Both the position numbers and the translations under genes were made by a program. A DNA stretch of 64,000 nt, from the NCBI RefSeq assembly GCF_000787575.1, contig NW_012236515.1, positions 4,621-68,620 on the forward strand. Direction: 5' to 3'. The notes beneath the pieces are model-generated. The model was not told where the DNA came from. It saw only the letters and a list, made by a program, of their open reading frames with translations, and searched no databases. Positions 36,194 through 46,830 of the stretch are shown one piece after another; position 1 is the stretch's first letter; the number at the start of each line of letters is the position of its first letter. The DNA is from Acytostelium subglobosum LB1 (lineage: Eukaryota > Evosea > Eumycetozoa > Acytosteliales > Acytosteliaceae).

Positions 36194-36549
36194 TTTCCTT
36201 TTTTTTCTATCCAGTTTTAAGATATTTAAAGTGGAATAATAATAGTAATTTATCTCTAACTAATAATAGCTCAATTGACAATGACTACTACTCTTTATGT
36301 TCTATCGAAGTTGACATTGAATCTGCATTGTCTGTTTTGTGTGTTTGTGTGTGTGTGTGTTAAGGATATTTCCTTAATTGGTAATTCACTATTCACGATT
36401 GTTTCTGAAGTTCCTGAACAATCGTTCGGCTTTGTGATACAAAAATGAATAAAGCTACAAAAATTGATAAATATACATAGAAACCGAACGATAATTTCTG
36501 ATCACTTGTCGATTTAGATTACATAATATACAACAAATACATAAACAAC
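36194..36549. promoter_or_regulatory. Divergent promoter spacer between DnaJ and GRWD1
   Basis: 356 bp, AT-rich, with a (TG)n run (about 36336-36360). No heat-shock-element array was clear by eye, although GAA/TTC pentamers occur singly (for example TTTCTGAAGTTCCTGAAC at about 36401). Confidence 0.45.
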
Positions 36550-38111
36550 ATGTCTGATAAAAAGAGAACTCATGATGATATCGTCTTTGATGACGATGAG
36601 GAGGACAATAACAGCACCGGCAATGACGGAGAGGATAACGTTGATGACAACGACGACGAAGACATCGAGCAAGATCAGAATGAGATGATTGAGGACGAGG
36701 AGGAGGAAGAAGATGATGACGAGAAGGACCAAAAGTTCAATGTTTGGAGACCTGGCGTCGACACTATTCAAGAGGGTGAGGAGCTAACATACGACAGCTC
36801 TGCTTACGACATGATGCATACCATGACCGTAGAGTGGCCATGTCTCAGCTTCCATCCTCTTAGAGACACTCTTGGTCTACAAAGAAACAAGGTAGGTTAT
36901 TATTAAAAGATGGATAGATAGAGATAGATAGATAGAGGACTAATATAATTCAATCTTTAGTATCCACATACAATGTATATGGTATCTGGAACTCAAGCAG
37001 ACCAGGCAAAGAACAACAAGGTGCTCGTAATGAAGGTGTCCTCACTTTACAAGACAAAGCACGACGAAGCAGACTCGGACGACGAGATGTCAGACGATGA
37101 GGATGATGATGACATTGACGAGGAGAATGACGGTGAGGCATTGCTGCAAACAAACTATATCAATCACAATGGTTGTGTAAATAGAATAAGAGTATGTATA
37201 TCTATCTTATTACCTTATAAGGTTCACTCGATCTAATCATTCATTCAATTATTAAATAGGCAATGGAACAACAATCGAATATAATTGCAACATGGTCCGA
37301 CAGCAGACAAGTGTTCCTTTGGAACATTCACAACAACTTGAAGGAGTTGGACGGCGAGAACAAGCCAATCAAGAATCAATCACCCCTCCATGTGATTACC
37401 TCTCACTCTGATGAGGGTTATTCACTGGATTGGTCACCAACCGTGGTTGGTAGACTGGCCTCTGGTGACTGCAAGAACATGATCTATGTCACCAATGCCT
37501 CTGGTGCCACATGGCAGACAGACTCTACACCATTCAAGGGTCATCAAGCATCCGTCGAGGATCTGCAGTGGAGTCCAAGTGAGGAGAATGTGTTTGTCAG
37601 TTGCAGCAGTGATCAGACCATCAAGGTGTGGGACATTAGAGCCAAGAAACCCGCCATCTCTGTGCATGCCCATGAGTCGGATGTCAATGTCGTGTCGTGG
37701 AGCCGCAAGGTGGCCTACCTGCTGGTGTCTGGTGGCGATGACGGAACATTCAAGGTGTGGGATCTACGTAACTTCAAGAATGACTCGCCCGTCTCCAACT
37801 TTAACTATCACACTGGACCCATCACCTCTGTGGAATGGAATCCATTCGACGAGTCACAGGTCATCGTGTCATCCAGCGATAACCAGGTCACTATTTGGGA
37901 CTTCTCATTGGAGGAGGACACAGAGGAGTTTGAAGGTGTGGAAAAGACCAATGGCACAGACGACGACTACCAGGTACCACCACAACTGTTCTTTGTTCAT
38001 CAAGGTCAGCATGAGGTTAAGGAGGTGCACTGGCATCCTCAGATCCCTCACGTGGCCATCACCACTGCCTACGAAGGATTCAACATCTTCAAGTCATTCA
38101 ACAGTGAATAA
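36550..38111 (+). CDS. grwd1: Glutamate-rich WD-repeat protein GRWD1/Rrb1, 474 residues, 3 exons
   Basis: Exons are 36550-36891, 36961-37191 and 37260-38111, phase 0 throughout. A strongly acidic N-terminus (runs of D/E) precedes the family motif FNVWRPGVDTIQEGEELTYD, then YDMMHTMTVEWPCLSFHPLRD, a CAF1/RbAp46-type histone-binding N-terminal signature. A second acidic insert (DDEMSDDEDDDDIDEE) is followed by WD40 blades (PFKGHQASVEDLQWSP, SSDQTIKVWDIR, SGGDDGTFKVWDLRNF, SSSDNQVTIWDFSLEED). Rrb1/GRWD1 is the nucleolar chaperone of ribosomal protein uL3 and also binds histones. METTL18 in this same window also acts on uL3 in other species; the linkage is probably coincidental. Confidence 0.95.
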
Positions 38112-38168
38112 ACAACTAATACCATACTATCCAAAAGTAATGCCAACAACGACAACAGAAATAGTGAT

Positions 38169-40516
38169 TTAATTCCTTCTTGATACCTTCTTTTGTCTTG
38201 GTCCTTGTTGTTGTCTCTTGTTGTTCTTCTTCTTGGTGTCTGTCGATTTAGATTTGTTGAACTTGTTGTTGGTTCCTGCTGAAAATGACTTTGAAGGTGC
38301 AGAGACAGCAATGGATGATGCAGTGGATGATGATGATGGTGATGTAGTTGTTGAAGATGCCAATGCCTTTTGAGCCTTTTCCTCACGCTCAGCAGCCTGT
38401 GCCTCCCTCTTTTCTCTTAGTTCCTCCTCTATTTGCTTCTCTAAATCATCGTCAAAGTTATCCATTGCTCTCTTTGATATCCTTCCACTCTTCTTTTTCT
38501 TGGCCATCCTTGTGTCCTCATTAATTTCATCTTGGTCCTTCCTTGCCTGTATGTCATCTCTATCTCTCTTTGTCAGAACACTCTTTCCCTTTCCTCTGCC
38601 AACCGTTATCTCTTGCTCATCATCTTCATCATCCTCAACGTTGTTCTTCTCTTTTTGAGCAGCAATCTTTTGTTGTTGTATCTGTTGTCTTTGTTGTTGA
38701 TGTTCGTATTGTTCCTTCTTTTGATCGATTCTCTCCTGTTTCTTTGTCCTGAAGTGGTTGGTAACATTGGTATTAGTGGATCTAGTATGTGCCATATCAT
38801 TCCAATATTACTACATACTCTCTCTCATCCTTCTCTACAGCCATTTTTGCTCTCCTATGTTTCTCTCTCTTCTTCTCCTTGAATGGTATCCTCTCGATCT
38901 GCTCAAACGTCACACCACTGCTCCACTCTGTTGGATTGTTCTTCAACTCTGGCATGGCTGGCAATCGCAGCAGGGCATAGCCTGTGGCCAAACTGAACAG
39001 GTTTAGACGATGCATAACAAAGACGTATGAGCACTGATGTTCCTTGTAGGCACGTACATGCGACACATAGGCCACTGTACCTTTCAGCATTGTGTCTCTG
39101 TCTGTCATGACAATCTTCTTCATCTCTGCCATGTAGTCCTGTGTGGTTGGCTCGCATGTCATCTCTGTCATGGGTACCTTGCGTAGCTTGTTGAACTCGA
39201 TATATGTGTCTTCCTCGCGCGTCATAAATATAAGAGCATTTCCATCTCTGCCCATGCGTGCCGTACGTCCAATGCGATGTACATAAGCCTTGGGGTCCTG
39301 TGGTGCATCGTACTGCAGCACCCAGTCAATGTTTGGGATGTCCAGTCCTCGTGACGCCAGATCGGTACAGAACAATGCGCCGCTCTGACACTTGGAGTAC
39401 TTCTCAAACACCACCTGACGCTTCTCGTGTGGCGCCTTGCCGTGTAGGGAGAAGATGTCGCGACCCTGCAAACACTTGAGCTGCTTGGCCACCTTGTAGT
39501 AGTAGTCGACATCGGCACATGTCAAGAAGTAGACAATGATCTTGAGACGATTGATATTGGTGCTGAGGAATTGGATGAGCTGGTTGAACTTGTCCTCCAG
39601 CGTAACAAACATCACATAGTTGTTAAGTGACGAAGGGATCGATTGAACCTCCATCGTGTCCTTTTGCATCACAGTGATCGACACCTTTACTGGGTTACGC
39701 ATTCCAGTTCGCGCCAGCTCCTTGACATCACTCGTCTGTGTTGCCGAGAATAGACCAGTACGACGTTGCTTTGGTAGCTTGGAGAGGATTGAGTTGATCG
39801 ACAACATGAAACCCATGTCCAATAGACGATCGGCCTCATCCATGATCAGTACCTCAAACTGCTTGGTCTTTAGTTGACCCTTGTCTATTCTGCTCATGAA
39901 CTCGTCCAGACGACCAGGTGTGCCAATAAGTATGTTACCGCCCTCTCTTGTGAATCGTTGAATGTCCTCATAGATGTCTGTGCCACCAATAAGAAGTAAA
40001 GATGATAGATCGCCCAGTGGTGAAGTTCCTGTTGTTGACAGTGTAGTTGGCACTGTTACCGGCTTTTTCTCATCAGCTGTTGTACCATCTTGTGCTGTCT
40101 CCTCCTCCAACTGAGGATTAATAAACTGTTGAAGGAGGTTATATGTTTGTGTTGCCAACTCTCTACATATATATTACAATGATAATGTTAGTTACTACTT
40201 GAGCAGTGATGACTACTTCTAAACAAACATACCTTGTTGGTGATATAACGATTGATAGAATGTCAGTCTTCTTGAGTAACAATGATGTATCTCTCTTTCG
40301 AAGAGTCTCGACGATGGGGATGACAAAGGCGAGTGTCTTGCCTGAGCCTGTGCAAGCCTCCACCAGCACATCCTTGTTGGTAAGGAACAATGGAATGGAT
40401 GCAGATTGGACAGGTGTCATGCTCTTGAATCCAAGTCTATCCAATGTATTCAGTGTGTCCTGTGAGAGTGCAGGCTTCACTGTATCCCATCCTAAACCAC
40501 CTCCTATTAAATTCAT
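38169..40516 (-). CDS. ddx55: DEAD-box RNA helicase DDX55/Spb4-like
   Basis: Three exons. ATG at 40516; the first intron falls after SPTR (motif Ia region) and the last at about 38755-38815. Helicase motifs are the Q motif (FKSMTPVQSASIPLFL), ACTGSGKTLAFVIP, SPTRELATQT, GGTDI, GTPGRLDEFM, DEADRLLDMGF, FSATQT, then ALFCTDLASRGLDIP and VHRIGRTARMG. The C-terminus has the DUF4217-like region (FEQIERIPFKEKKREKHRR) and a long Lys/Glu-rich coiled-coil tail. The Spb4/DDX55 subfamily is needed for 60S ribosome maturation in the nucleolus. The linker between motifs Ia and GG contains an insertion rich in Thr/Ser. It converges with GRWD1 (58 bp between stops). Confidence 0.93.
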
Positions 40517-40828
40517 TGATTATTCTTTGTTATATGTTTATATATATATTGTAGGTAGGTAGATGAATTAAAACAACACTTCGTGTTTGATTGAAAGTTC
40601 GACTCGTTCGTTTTCTTGATCAAACACACAAACAACAAGAATGGGTGGGTTTGAAAAACAAAACAAAGTATTGTCCAGTTTGTGCAAGTCGTTGGGTAAT
40701 TCAATTCATTTCGATTATTTGGAATTTTTCATAATTAATTTGGAAGTTCACTGCAAAACACAGCATCATGCAGTCAGTCAGGTAGCTTGTACAGATAATA
40801 GTAATTGGCAAATACACTTGCTCATTGT
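40517..40828. other. Spacer between tandem minus-strand genes
   Basis: 312 bp upstream of the DDX55 ATG. A plus-strand frame starting at 40641 (MGGFEKQNKVLSSL...) is open for 77 codons, but it runs antisense into the next gene and shows no recognisable domain; I do not call it. Confidence 0.45.
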
Positions 40829-41230
40829 TTATTCGTCCGATTTGGATGTATCACTGGAGTCTTTCCTGATGTAGGGAGCAAGCTCTTGTCTCTGGAGCAT
40901 CTGGAGGTACGTGTCAAGCCGTGTCAGTCCGATGCGATGCTCCTCGATGTGGAAGCGCATTATTTGCGCGATGTGCTCATAATACTCCACAACCTCCTGG
41001 AGTTTGTGGAAACTCAGCTCCTCAGTGGTGTAGTCTGACTGATTGAGATCGAGGGGCCCTTCTTTTCTGGCCCTCTTGACAGGACGAGCGGGCTCCTCAT
41101 CGAGACTGATTGGTGCTTTTCGAGTGTCGAGAACAATCATCTGTGATCTGTGACCACCATGTCAGTTAAAGTGTCAAAGTCCAAGGTCAATCATACATAC
41201 TTACTTGTCATTTAAGACCGTCTTGGCCAT
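40829..41230 (-). CDS. Small nuclear-type coiled-coil protein, 114 residues, function unknown
   Basis: Exons are 41205-41230 and 40829-41147, joined in phase by a 57-bp GT-AG intron (MAKTVLND-K-SQMIVLD). The protein has a basic NLS-like cluster (RPVKRARKEG, about residues 31-40). A predicted amphipathic helix or coiled coil follows (ELSFHKLQEVVEYYEHIAQI and RIGLTRLDTYLQML), and the tail is acidic/Ser-rich. Codon use, a canonical intron and a sensible start support a real gene. No family is recognised; its size and layout suit a small subunit of a nuclear complex, but that is only a guess. Confidence 0.75.
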
Positions 41231-41283
41231 CTGGAAGTGAGAATCATTTGATTCACAACAACATTTACTAACACACACAAGAC

Positions 41284-42120
41284 ATGGATAGACAAAGAAT
41301 AGAGAGGACTAGAATGAGAAAGCAGTTCAAAGGCTCTCGAAGTGGACACCATCATTATCTTCAGAGACTACGATCAAAGTTGCTTACAGCACTTTACTCA
41401 AACACACATGGAGTTGCCGCAGCATTCACTATTCAGAATAATATTATACAAGTCAACCCATCACTCACTCGCCAGTCAAAGTCGTCGATCTACTATCACC
41501 GCAAGAAATTGAGTGCTCAAGGAACGTATCATCCTCTTCTTCATGGTGGAAAACGATACTCTCTGCTTGATGATGTCAGGTTTGAGCAGCTGAAGGATTT
41601 CCTCCATAGATACATACTCGAGGCGCAACCAGAGAGTCTCAAAGAGATAGTTGACCATGTCAACACTCAGGTCGAGGACATCCAGTTCAGCAGATCATAC
41701 ATACGAAATGTCATCTCAGAACACCTGATGTTCTCGTGGAAGGTGCCAATCACAGTCCAGCATCAGAAGTTCACCTTGGAGAACCTAGAGAGATATGTCT
41801 ACTTCTGTCATTGGATCAGCCAAGTCGATCTTGATTCTGTTTACTGGCTTGATGAATCTACCTTTGAGTCCAAGAGTAAGTCTTACAACTCAAACAAACA
41901 CTGCACTATTATGCTGTCGCTAATGTTTGTTCAATGTCGAATAATAGAGTGTTGGAAGAGAAAGTTGTTGGCCCCTAGAGGCAGAGTGCAACCCATTCGC
42001 GTCAACAGAGAGTCCTTCAGGGAGTCCTTCTCGTTGATGGCCATGATCTGCATCCTTCCTCGACACAATCAAAAACGCGTTCAACAAGTATTCTAGCGAT
42101 CCTACTACAATACTCAACTG
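41284..42120 (+). pseudogene. Tc1/mariner (IS630-superfamily) transposase relic with intron and internal deletion
   Basis: The frame from 41284 encodes a helix-turn-helix DNA-binding half (QSKSSIYYHRKKLSAQGTYH; SLKEIVDHVNTQ...SRSYIRNVISEH). It then gives the strand with the first catalytic Asp (VYWLDESTFESK). A GT-AG intron (about 41876-41948) then joins KCWKRKLLAPRGRVQPIRVN and SLMAMIC. After that the frame changes, and the neighbouring frame gives a plausible transposase C-terminus (FLDTIKNAFNKYSSDPTTIL ... stop near 42114). The segment with the second Asp and third acidic residue is missing, so the copy is inactive. No terminal inverted repeats were identified. Other frames were otherwise undamaged, suggesting moderate age or past domestication. 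Confidence 0.8.
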
Positions 42121-42580
42121 GTGTCACAAGTGCTACAATAGATAATAAACAGTGCCCGTAAAGCAAAGCTATTTCAATCAATATCTATTATCCATTACCT
42201 CACTTGAAACATCCAATATCATTGAATGAATGAATGAATGAATGAATGAATGAATGAATGAATGAAAGCATCGATCACCCTACCATATGAGTGAACTTCC
42301 AAATTAATTTGAAAAATCGAAATGAAATTAAATACCCAACGACTTGAACTAACTGGACAATAATAATAATAATTTTTAAAAATTATTTAATATATATACA
42401 AAACAAATCACTATTGTGATAACCTTTTACAGCAATACTCCATCACCAAACCGGTCTGAGGTTGGATGTATGGTGCTGCATTGGTACACCGTGGAATGCC
42501 TTGCTCTCATTATATTGTGCGTCTTTGGCACAAATGGAAAGAGACCACAGGCGTGTAGAAGTAGGAGACATGTCTCCAGA
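42121..42580. repeat. Spacer with (GAAT)n microsatellite
   Basis: Contains a perfect (GAAT)n run of about 11 units (about 42223-42266), then (TAA)n and AT-rich sequence to about 42400. It lies between the transposase relic and the 3' end of the kinase gene. No gene seen. Confidence 0.7.
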
Positions 42581-43901
42581 CTAGAAGAGTCTCCTCTGTA
42601 GTTTGAATTTGGTAAGAGGTTGTTCTTGTTTCTATTGATGTATGAATGTAATGTTTGTAAGTTTGTTAGTTGGTTATGTTGTTGCTAATTTTAAATAATA
42701 TGTTACTGCTTACCTTTTTGAACTCAACAATCTCCCTGACTCTTGGTATCTCTAGGATACGAGTGATGCTAACTCGATTGAGAGGATCTGGATCCATCAT
42801 TGATGTGATCAAGGACTTCAACTCATGTGATATGGTCAAATGATCTGGGAACGGTATCCTGCCCTCTCGCAGGTTCCTCCACCACTGGCCCTGAGTGGGC
42901 AGTTCGTAGTTGGTGATACATTCGTAGATGGTGATGCCAAAGCTAAATATGTCTGCCGCCTGTGTGTGGACGTCGTCCAAGAGCTCGGGTGCCATGTAGA
43001 CCTGGTCGCCCTCTGTGTCGCCATTGGCCACACTGACACCAAAGTCGCAGATCTTGAGTGATCCATCGTTGGAAAATAGTAGGTTCTCTGGCTTGATGTC
43101 CAAATGAATGATGCCATTGGAGTGCACGTGTTCCAATCCGCGTGAGATGTCTGCAATGTATGTCCATAGCAGTTGCTCATCAATGCCAGCGCCGTCGCAC
43201 TGAGTAAGCTTGCTCTTTAGGTTGCCATGTTCGCACAACTCCATCTGGATGTAGAGATGACCGCCCTCCTCCCACGCGGCAATCACCGACACGATGTTGG
43301 AGTGAGTGCCAAGACGCATACCCTTCTCGATCTCTTGCAGATGGTGGCTTCGTTCGTTGGTCTCCCAGATGGGCTTCTTTGACTTTTTGATGGCGTAGAA
43401 GTGATCGTTCAGCACGCTCCGAGCCTTCCACACTTCACCAAAGCAGCCCTCTCCCAGCTTGGCCAGGTACTCAAAGTGTGTGCTTGAGGACTTTGCTCGT
43501 TTCCTCTGTGTCAAGAAGTGGATACCATGAAAGTTGCTGCTATCTGCCGCTGTGGCAGCTGCACCCGATCCATCAGGGCGTGAGTTTGTAGATGCTGTGA
43601 AAGTGGTTATTATATTATTATTATTATTATTGTTATTGATAGTTGCAGTAGTTGTTGGTGGTGGTAGTTGTTGATTAACTGGGAATGTTCCCTTTGTGTT
43701 TATGGGTGAACGCAGTGGAGTCTTTGTTGGAGCCTTTGGACAGACCAAAGGTGTTGAAGGTGATGTTTGGAAGTAAGATATATCGATCTCACGAGGTGGG
43801 GTTCGCATTGGACTAGGTGGTGAACACTCCCTCTTTTGTTTCTTTAGAGCCATCACTGGTTCCTCGAAAGCCATTTGGTCGGGCATTATTCTTCCTGCCA
43901 T
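42581..43901 (-). CDS. Wee1/Myt1-type protein kinase, 400 residues, 2 exons
   Basis: Exon 1 is 42714-43901; a 118-bp intron leads to a tiny last exon (42581-42595) giving the end EFKKRRLF. A Pro/Ser/Thr-rich N-terminal region has several SP/TP sites (SPPSPMRTPPR, TKTPLRSP), typical of CDK-regulated regions. The kinase domain contains LGEGCFGEVWKARS, YAIKKSKKPI (catalytic Lys; SKKP is a Wee1-family hallmark), HLDIKPENLLFSNDG (HxD present with Wee1-like HLDIKP), ICDFGVS and GDQVYMAPELL. The family phosphorylates CDK1 on inhibitory Tyr/Thr and restrains entry into mitosis. No membrane anchor is visible, so Wee1-like is somewhat more likely than Myt1. It shares a divergent spacer with beta-tubulin. 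Confidence 0.9.
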
Positions 43902-44653
43902 TATTATTATTACTATATATATTATCTCTATATTTAATATAACTTGTTTCTTGTTGGTGTCTCTTGAAAATTAATTAAAAAAAAATAGTTGAGATGTTGT
44001 TGTTGTTGGACAAGAGATGGTATTCTTGGAATTAGATTTATGATCTGGATGTATGTGAGTGATGTCCAGATTGGACAATGTATGTGTGATGTATATGTGT
44101 ATGTATGTATTATGTGTTTGATTAATCAAGATGGTTGTTGTAATAATGATCAACTAACGACATTTACATTCACCATTTGAATCGGTATGGCGCGCGCTCT
44201 TTAATTGTTGTTGATGTTGTTCAAGTTCAACAACACGACTACGTCGTCGCATTTATTTGTTTGCAGTGTGTGCAATAGATGAGATTGCAATGTGATTGAT
44301 CAATCATGTTTTTGGCGCCAAAATAAAAATAGAATAATAAATAAAATTAGTGTGACACACAGTCATTATTCGAACAATGACACACTGACTGATTTTCTTT
44401 CAACTTTTTTTTTGGATTTAAATTTGATTTAATTGAGCAGAGTGTGTTAGTTCACACTAATCTTTGGCTTACAGAGACACACCTTCGCTGACCCAGCTGG
44501 CATTCTCTCTCTCTCTCACCAGTCGACACACACATTGCAACACTATCTCCATTGTAAATCACTATTCAAACAAACTTGTTACATTATTATATATATACTT
44601 TAATTGTTGATTAAAAGTCAATAACTACAACACAAACAACAAACAACAACAGA
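43902..44653. promoter_or_regulatory. Divergent promoter region of kinase and beta-tubulin genes
   Basis: 752 bp, AT-rich, with two unusual GC-rich islands: GGCGCGCGCTC (about 44189-44199) and the perfect palindrome TTTTGGCGCCAAAA (44310-44323). A (CT)n tract (about 44502-44518) and an AAC-rich leader precede the tubulin ATG. Confidence 0.6.
44310..44323. promoter_or_regulatory. E2F-like palindrome TTTTGGCGCCAAAA
   Basis: A perfect 14-bp palindrome containing TTTGGCGC on both strands, the E2F/DP consensus. It sits 409 bp from the kinase ATG and 331 bp from the beta-tubulin ATG in otherwise AT-rich DNA. Dictyostelids have E2F and Rb-like (RblA) proteins; binding here is inferred. Confidence 0.5.
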
Positions 44654-46276
44654 ATGAGAGAGATTGTTCATTTGCAAGTCGGACAGTGTGGTAACCAGAT
44701 CGGTAACAAGTTCTGGGAGGTCATCTCTGAGGAGCACGGCATTCAGGCTGATGGCTCTCACAAGTCCTCTGGAGACGAGAAGCTCTCAAAGCTCCAGCTC
44801 GAGAGAATCAACGTATACTACAATGAGGCCCGCGACAAGAAGTACGTTCCACGTGCTGTCCTCGTCGATCTCGAGCCAGGTACCATGGACACCATCCGTT
44901 CTGGTCCAAACGGTCAGCTCTTCAGACCAGACAACTTTATCAATGGTCAATCTGGTGCTGGTAATGTATCGTAGACGATTGTACATGATGGATGGATAAA
45001 GATCACAGTGACACAGCAGAATGAATGAAACAGCTACTAACATTGTACAATCTAAATGTTAAATGAATACAGGTAACAACTGGGCCAAGGGTCATTACAC
45101 TGAGGGTGTTGAGCTCGTTGAGTCTGTTCTGGACGTCGTCCGTCGTGAGGCTGAGGGCTGTGACTGCCTCCAAGGTTTCCAGGTCACTCACTCAATTGGT
45201 GGTGGTACGGGATCCGGTATGGGTACCTTGCTCATCTCCCGTATTCGTGAGGACTACCCAGACCGTATGATGTGTACCTTCTCCGTCGTCCCATCGCCAA
45301 AGGTGTCGCTCGCCGTCACCGAGCCATACAATGCCACCCTCTCTGTCCACCAGCTGGTTGAGAATGCCGATGAGGTCATGTGTATTGATAACGAGGCTCT
45401 GCACGACATCTGTTTCCGTACCCTTAAGCTCGCCAACCCAACATATGGAGATCTGAACCATCTCATCTCCTCAGTCATGAGTGGTATCACCTGTTGCCTC
45501 CGTTTCCCAGGTCAGGTATGTATATGTTAACATATCCTTTCATCAATCTAGTACATTTACTAACCTTTTAAACCTACTTCTCAATATATAGCTTAACAGT
45601 GATCTTAGAAAGTTGGCTGTAAATTTGATCCCATTCCCACGTCTCCATTTCTTCCTCGTTGGTTTCGCTCCATTGTACGCCAAGGGCAACGAGTCCTACA
45701 AGCGTATCTCTGTGCCAGAGTTGACCACCCAGATGTTTGACACCAAGAACATGATGGCTGCTTCTGACCCACGTAACGGAAAATACCTGACTGCTTCCGC
45801 TCTGTTCAGAGGAAAGCTCTACACTAAGGAGGTCGATGAGCAAATGTAAGTCAATGATCACAACATCACTACTATACCACATGTGTATATCTAACATCAA
45901 CACTACTCTACTACTTCATCTTAGGCTTTCTGTCCAATCAAAGAACTCATCATACTTTGTTGAGTGGATCCCCAACAACATCAAGTCCTCTATCTGTGAC
46001 GTCCCACCACACGGACTGCCAATGTCTGTCACCTTCATTGGTAACTCCACCGCCATCCAAGATCTCTTCAAGAGAGTGTCGAATCATTTCACCGCTATGT
46101 TCAAGCGCAAGGCTTTCCTTCATTGGTACACCCTCGAGGGTATGGAGGAGCTCGAGTTCACTGAGGCCGAGAGCAACATGAACGATCTGGTCTACGAGTA
46201 CCAGCAGTACAACGAGTTCACCAACGACGAGCCAGGTGACGACGAGGAGTTCCAGGAGCAACCTGCCGAAGAGTAA
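44654..46276 (+). CDS. tubB: Beta-tubulin, 451 residues, 4 exons
   Basis: Exons are 44654-44960, 45073-45515, 45592-45845 and 45925-46276, all GT-AG and in phase. It begins [17 protein letters not shown], with the MREI tetrapeptide used in eukaryotic tubulin mRNA autoregulation. It carries the tubulin signature [12 protein letters not shown], the beta-type loop [20 protein letters not shown] and an acidic tail ([12 protein letters not shown]). The length is normal. It polymerises with alpha-tubulin into microtubules. Codon use is strongly biased to C-ending codons compared with neighbours, as expected for high expression. It is followed 3' by a strong hairpin (46511-46591). Confidence 0.98.
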
Positions 46277-46830
46277 ACCCTCAAAGTATCTATCCACCTA
46301 GTTGGGTCATTCATTCATTCATTCACTACACATCACCACACAGACAAGTCTGTTGTCCTCCTCCTCCCTTACCACAAATAAATTACCCAACGACCCATCA
46401 ATCACCTCTCCCAACATCCACTCCTAAGTCGGTTCTATTCAATTTCACTTTTCTCTCTAAATAACAAGTCATGTCTCGACTGCCTGGGAAAACGATTCTG
46501 ACCCATTCTAATTCGTGTCGGTCCAAGTTATCCGTAGGACAACGTTCAAAGTTTTTTGGTGATGCTTTGAGCGTCTAGACCCGACACGAATCACACCACC
46601 ATCGTCATCAACTCTTCTAATGTTCCCCTCATTCACACACACATACACACACAAACACAACACTGACTCACCCAATCAACCTTAGCACTACGGATCACAT
46701 CAACTTCACATCATCATCATCATCACTTACTCTATTATTATGATAGTGCCCTAGACCTACCTCACATCACAATCATACAACTCAACAGATAACAATACAA
46801 AGACCCAATATAATCAACAACAACAATACA
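46277..46830. other. Tubulin 3' flank and upstream region of phosphoesterase gene
   Basis: 554 bp. It contains the structured element at 46511-46591, a short (CATT)n run near 46308-46325 and CA-rich sequence before the next ATG. No coding feature. Confidence 0.5.
46505..46596 (+). ncRNA. Candidate structured RNA, H/ACA-like hairpin
   Basis: A perfect 11-bp outer stem (ATTCGTGTCGG 46511-46521 with CCGACACGAAT 46581-46591) encloses an asymmetric internal loop and a 10-bp inner stem (ACGTTCAAAG 46542-46551 with CTTTGAGCGT 46565-46574, one wobble). Two nucleotides after the outer stem is ACA (46593-46595), and the internal loop's 3' side lies 13-18 nt before it, as in the 3' hairpin of an H/ACA snoRNA. 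A clear 5' hairpin with an H box was not found. It could instead be a 3'-UTR or transcription-end structure. Confidence 0.45.

Noticed and set aside
40641-40874. Plus-strand frame of 77 codons
   Set aside because: No domain, no intron, runs antisense into a spliced gene; kept only as a note.
42424-42440. CCTTTTACAGCAA resembles the Dictyostelium class I RNA motif CCUUACAGCAA
   Set aside because: Two extra T residues break the motif, no short closing stem or upstream DUSE-type (CCCATAA) element was found, and it overlaps the 3' flank of the kinase gene.
46500-46600. Box C/D snoRNA reading (TGATG and CTGA present)
   Set aside because: The boxes are in the wrong order and spacing relative to the closing stem.
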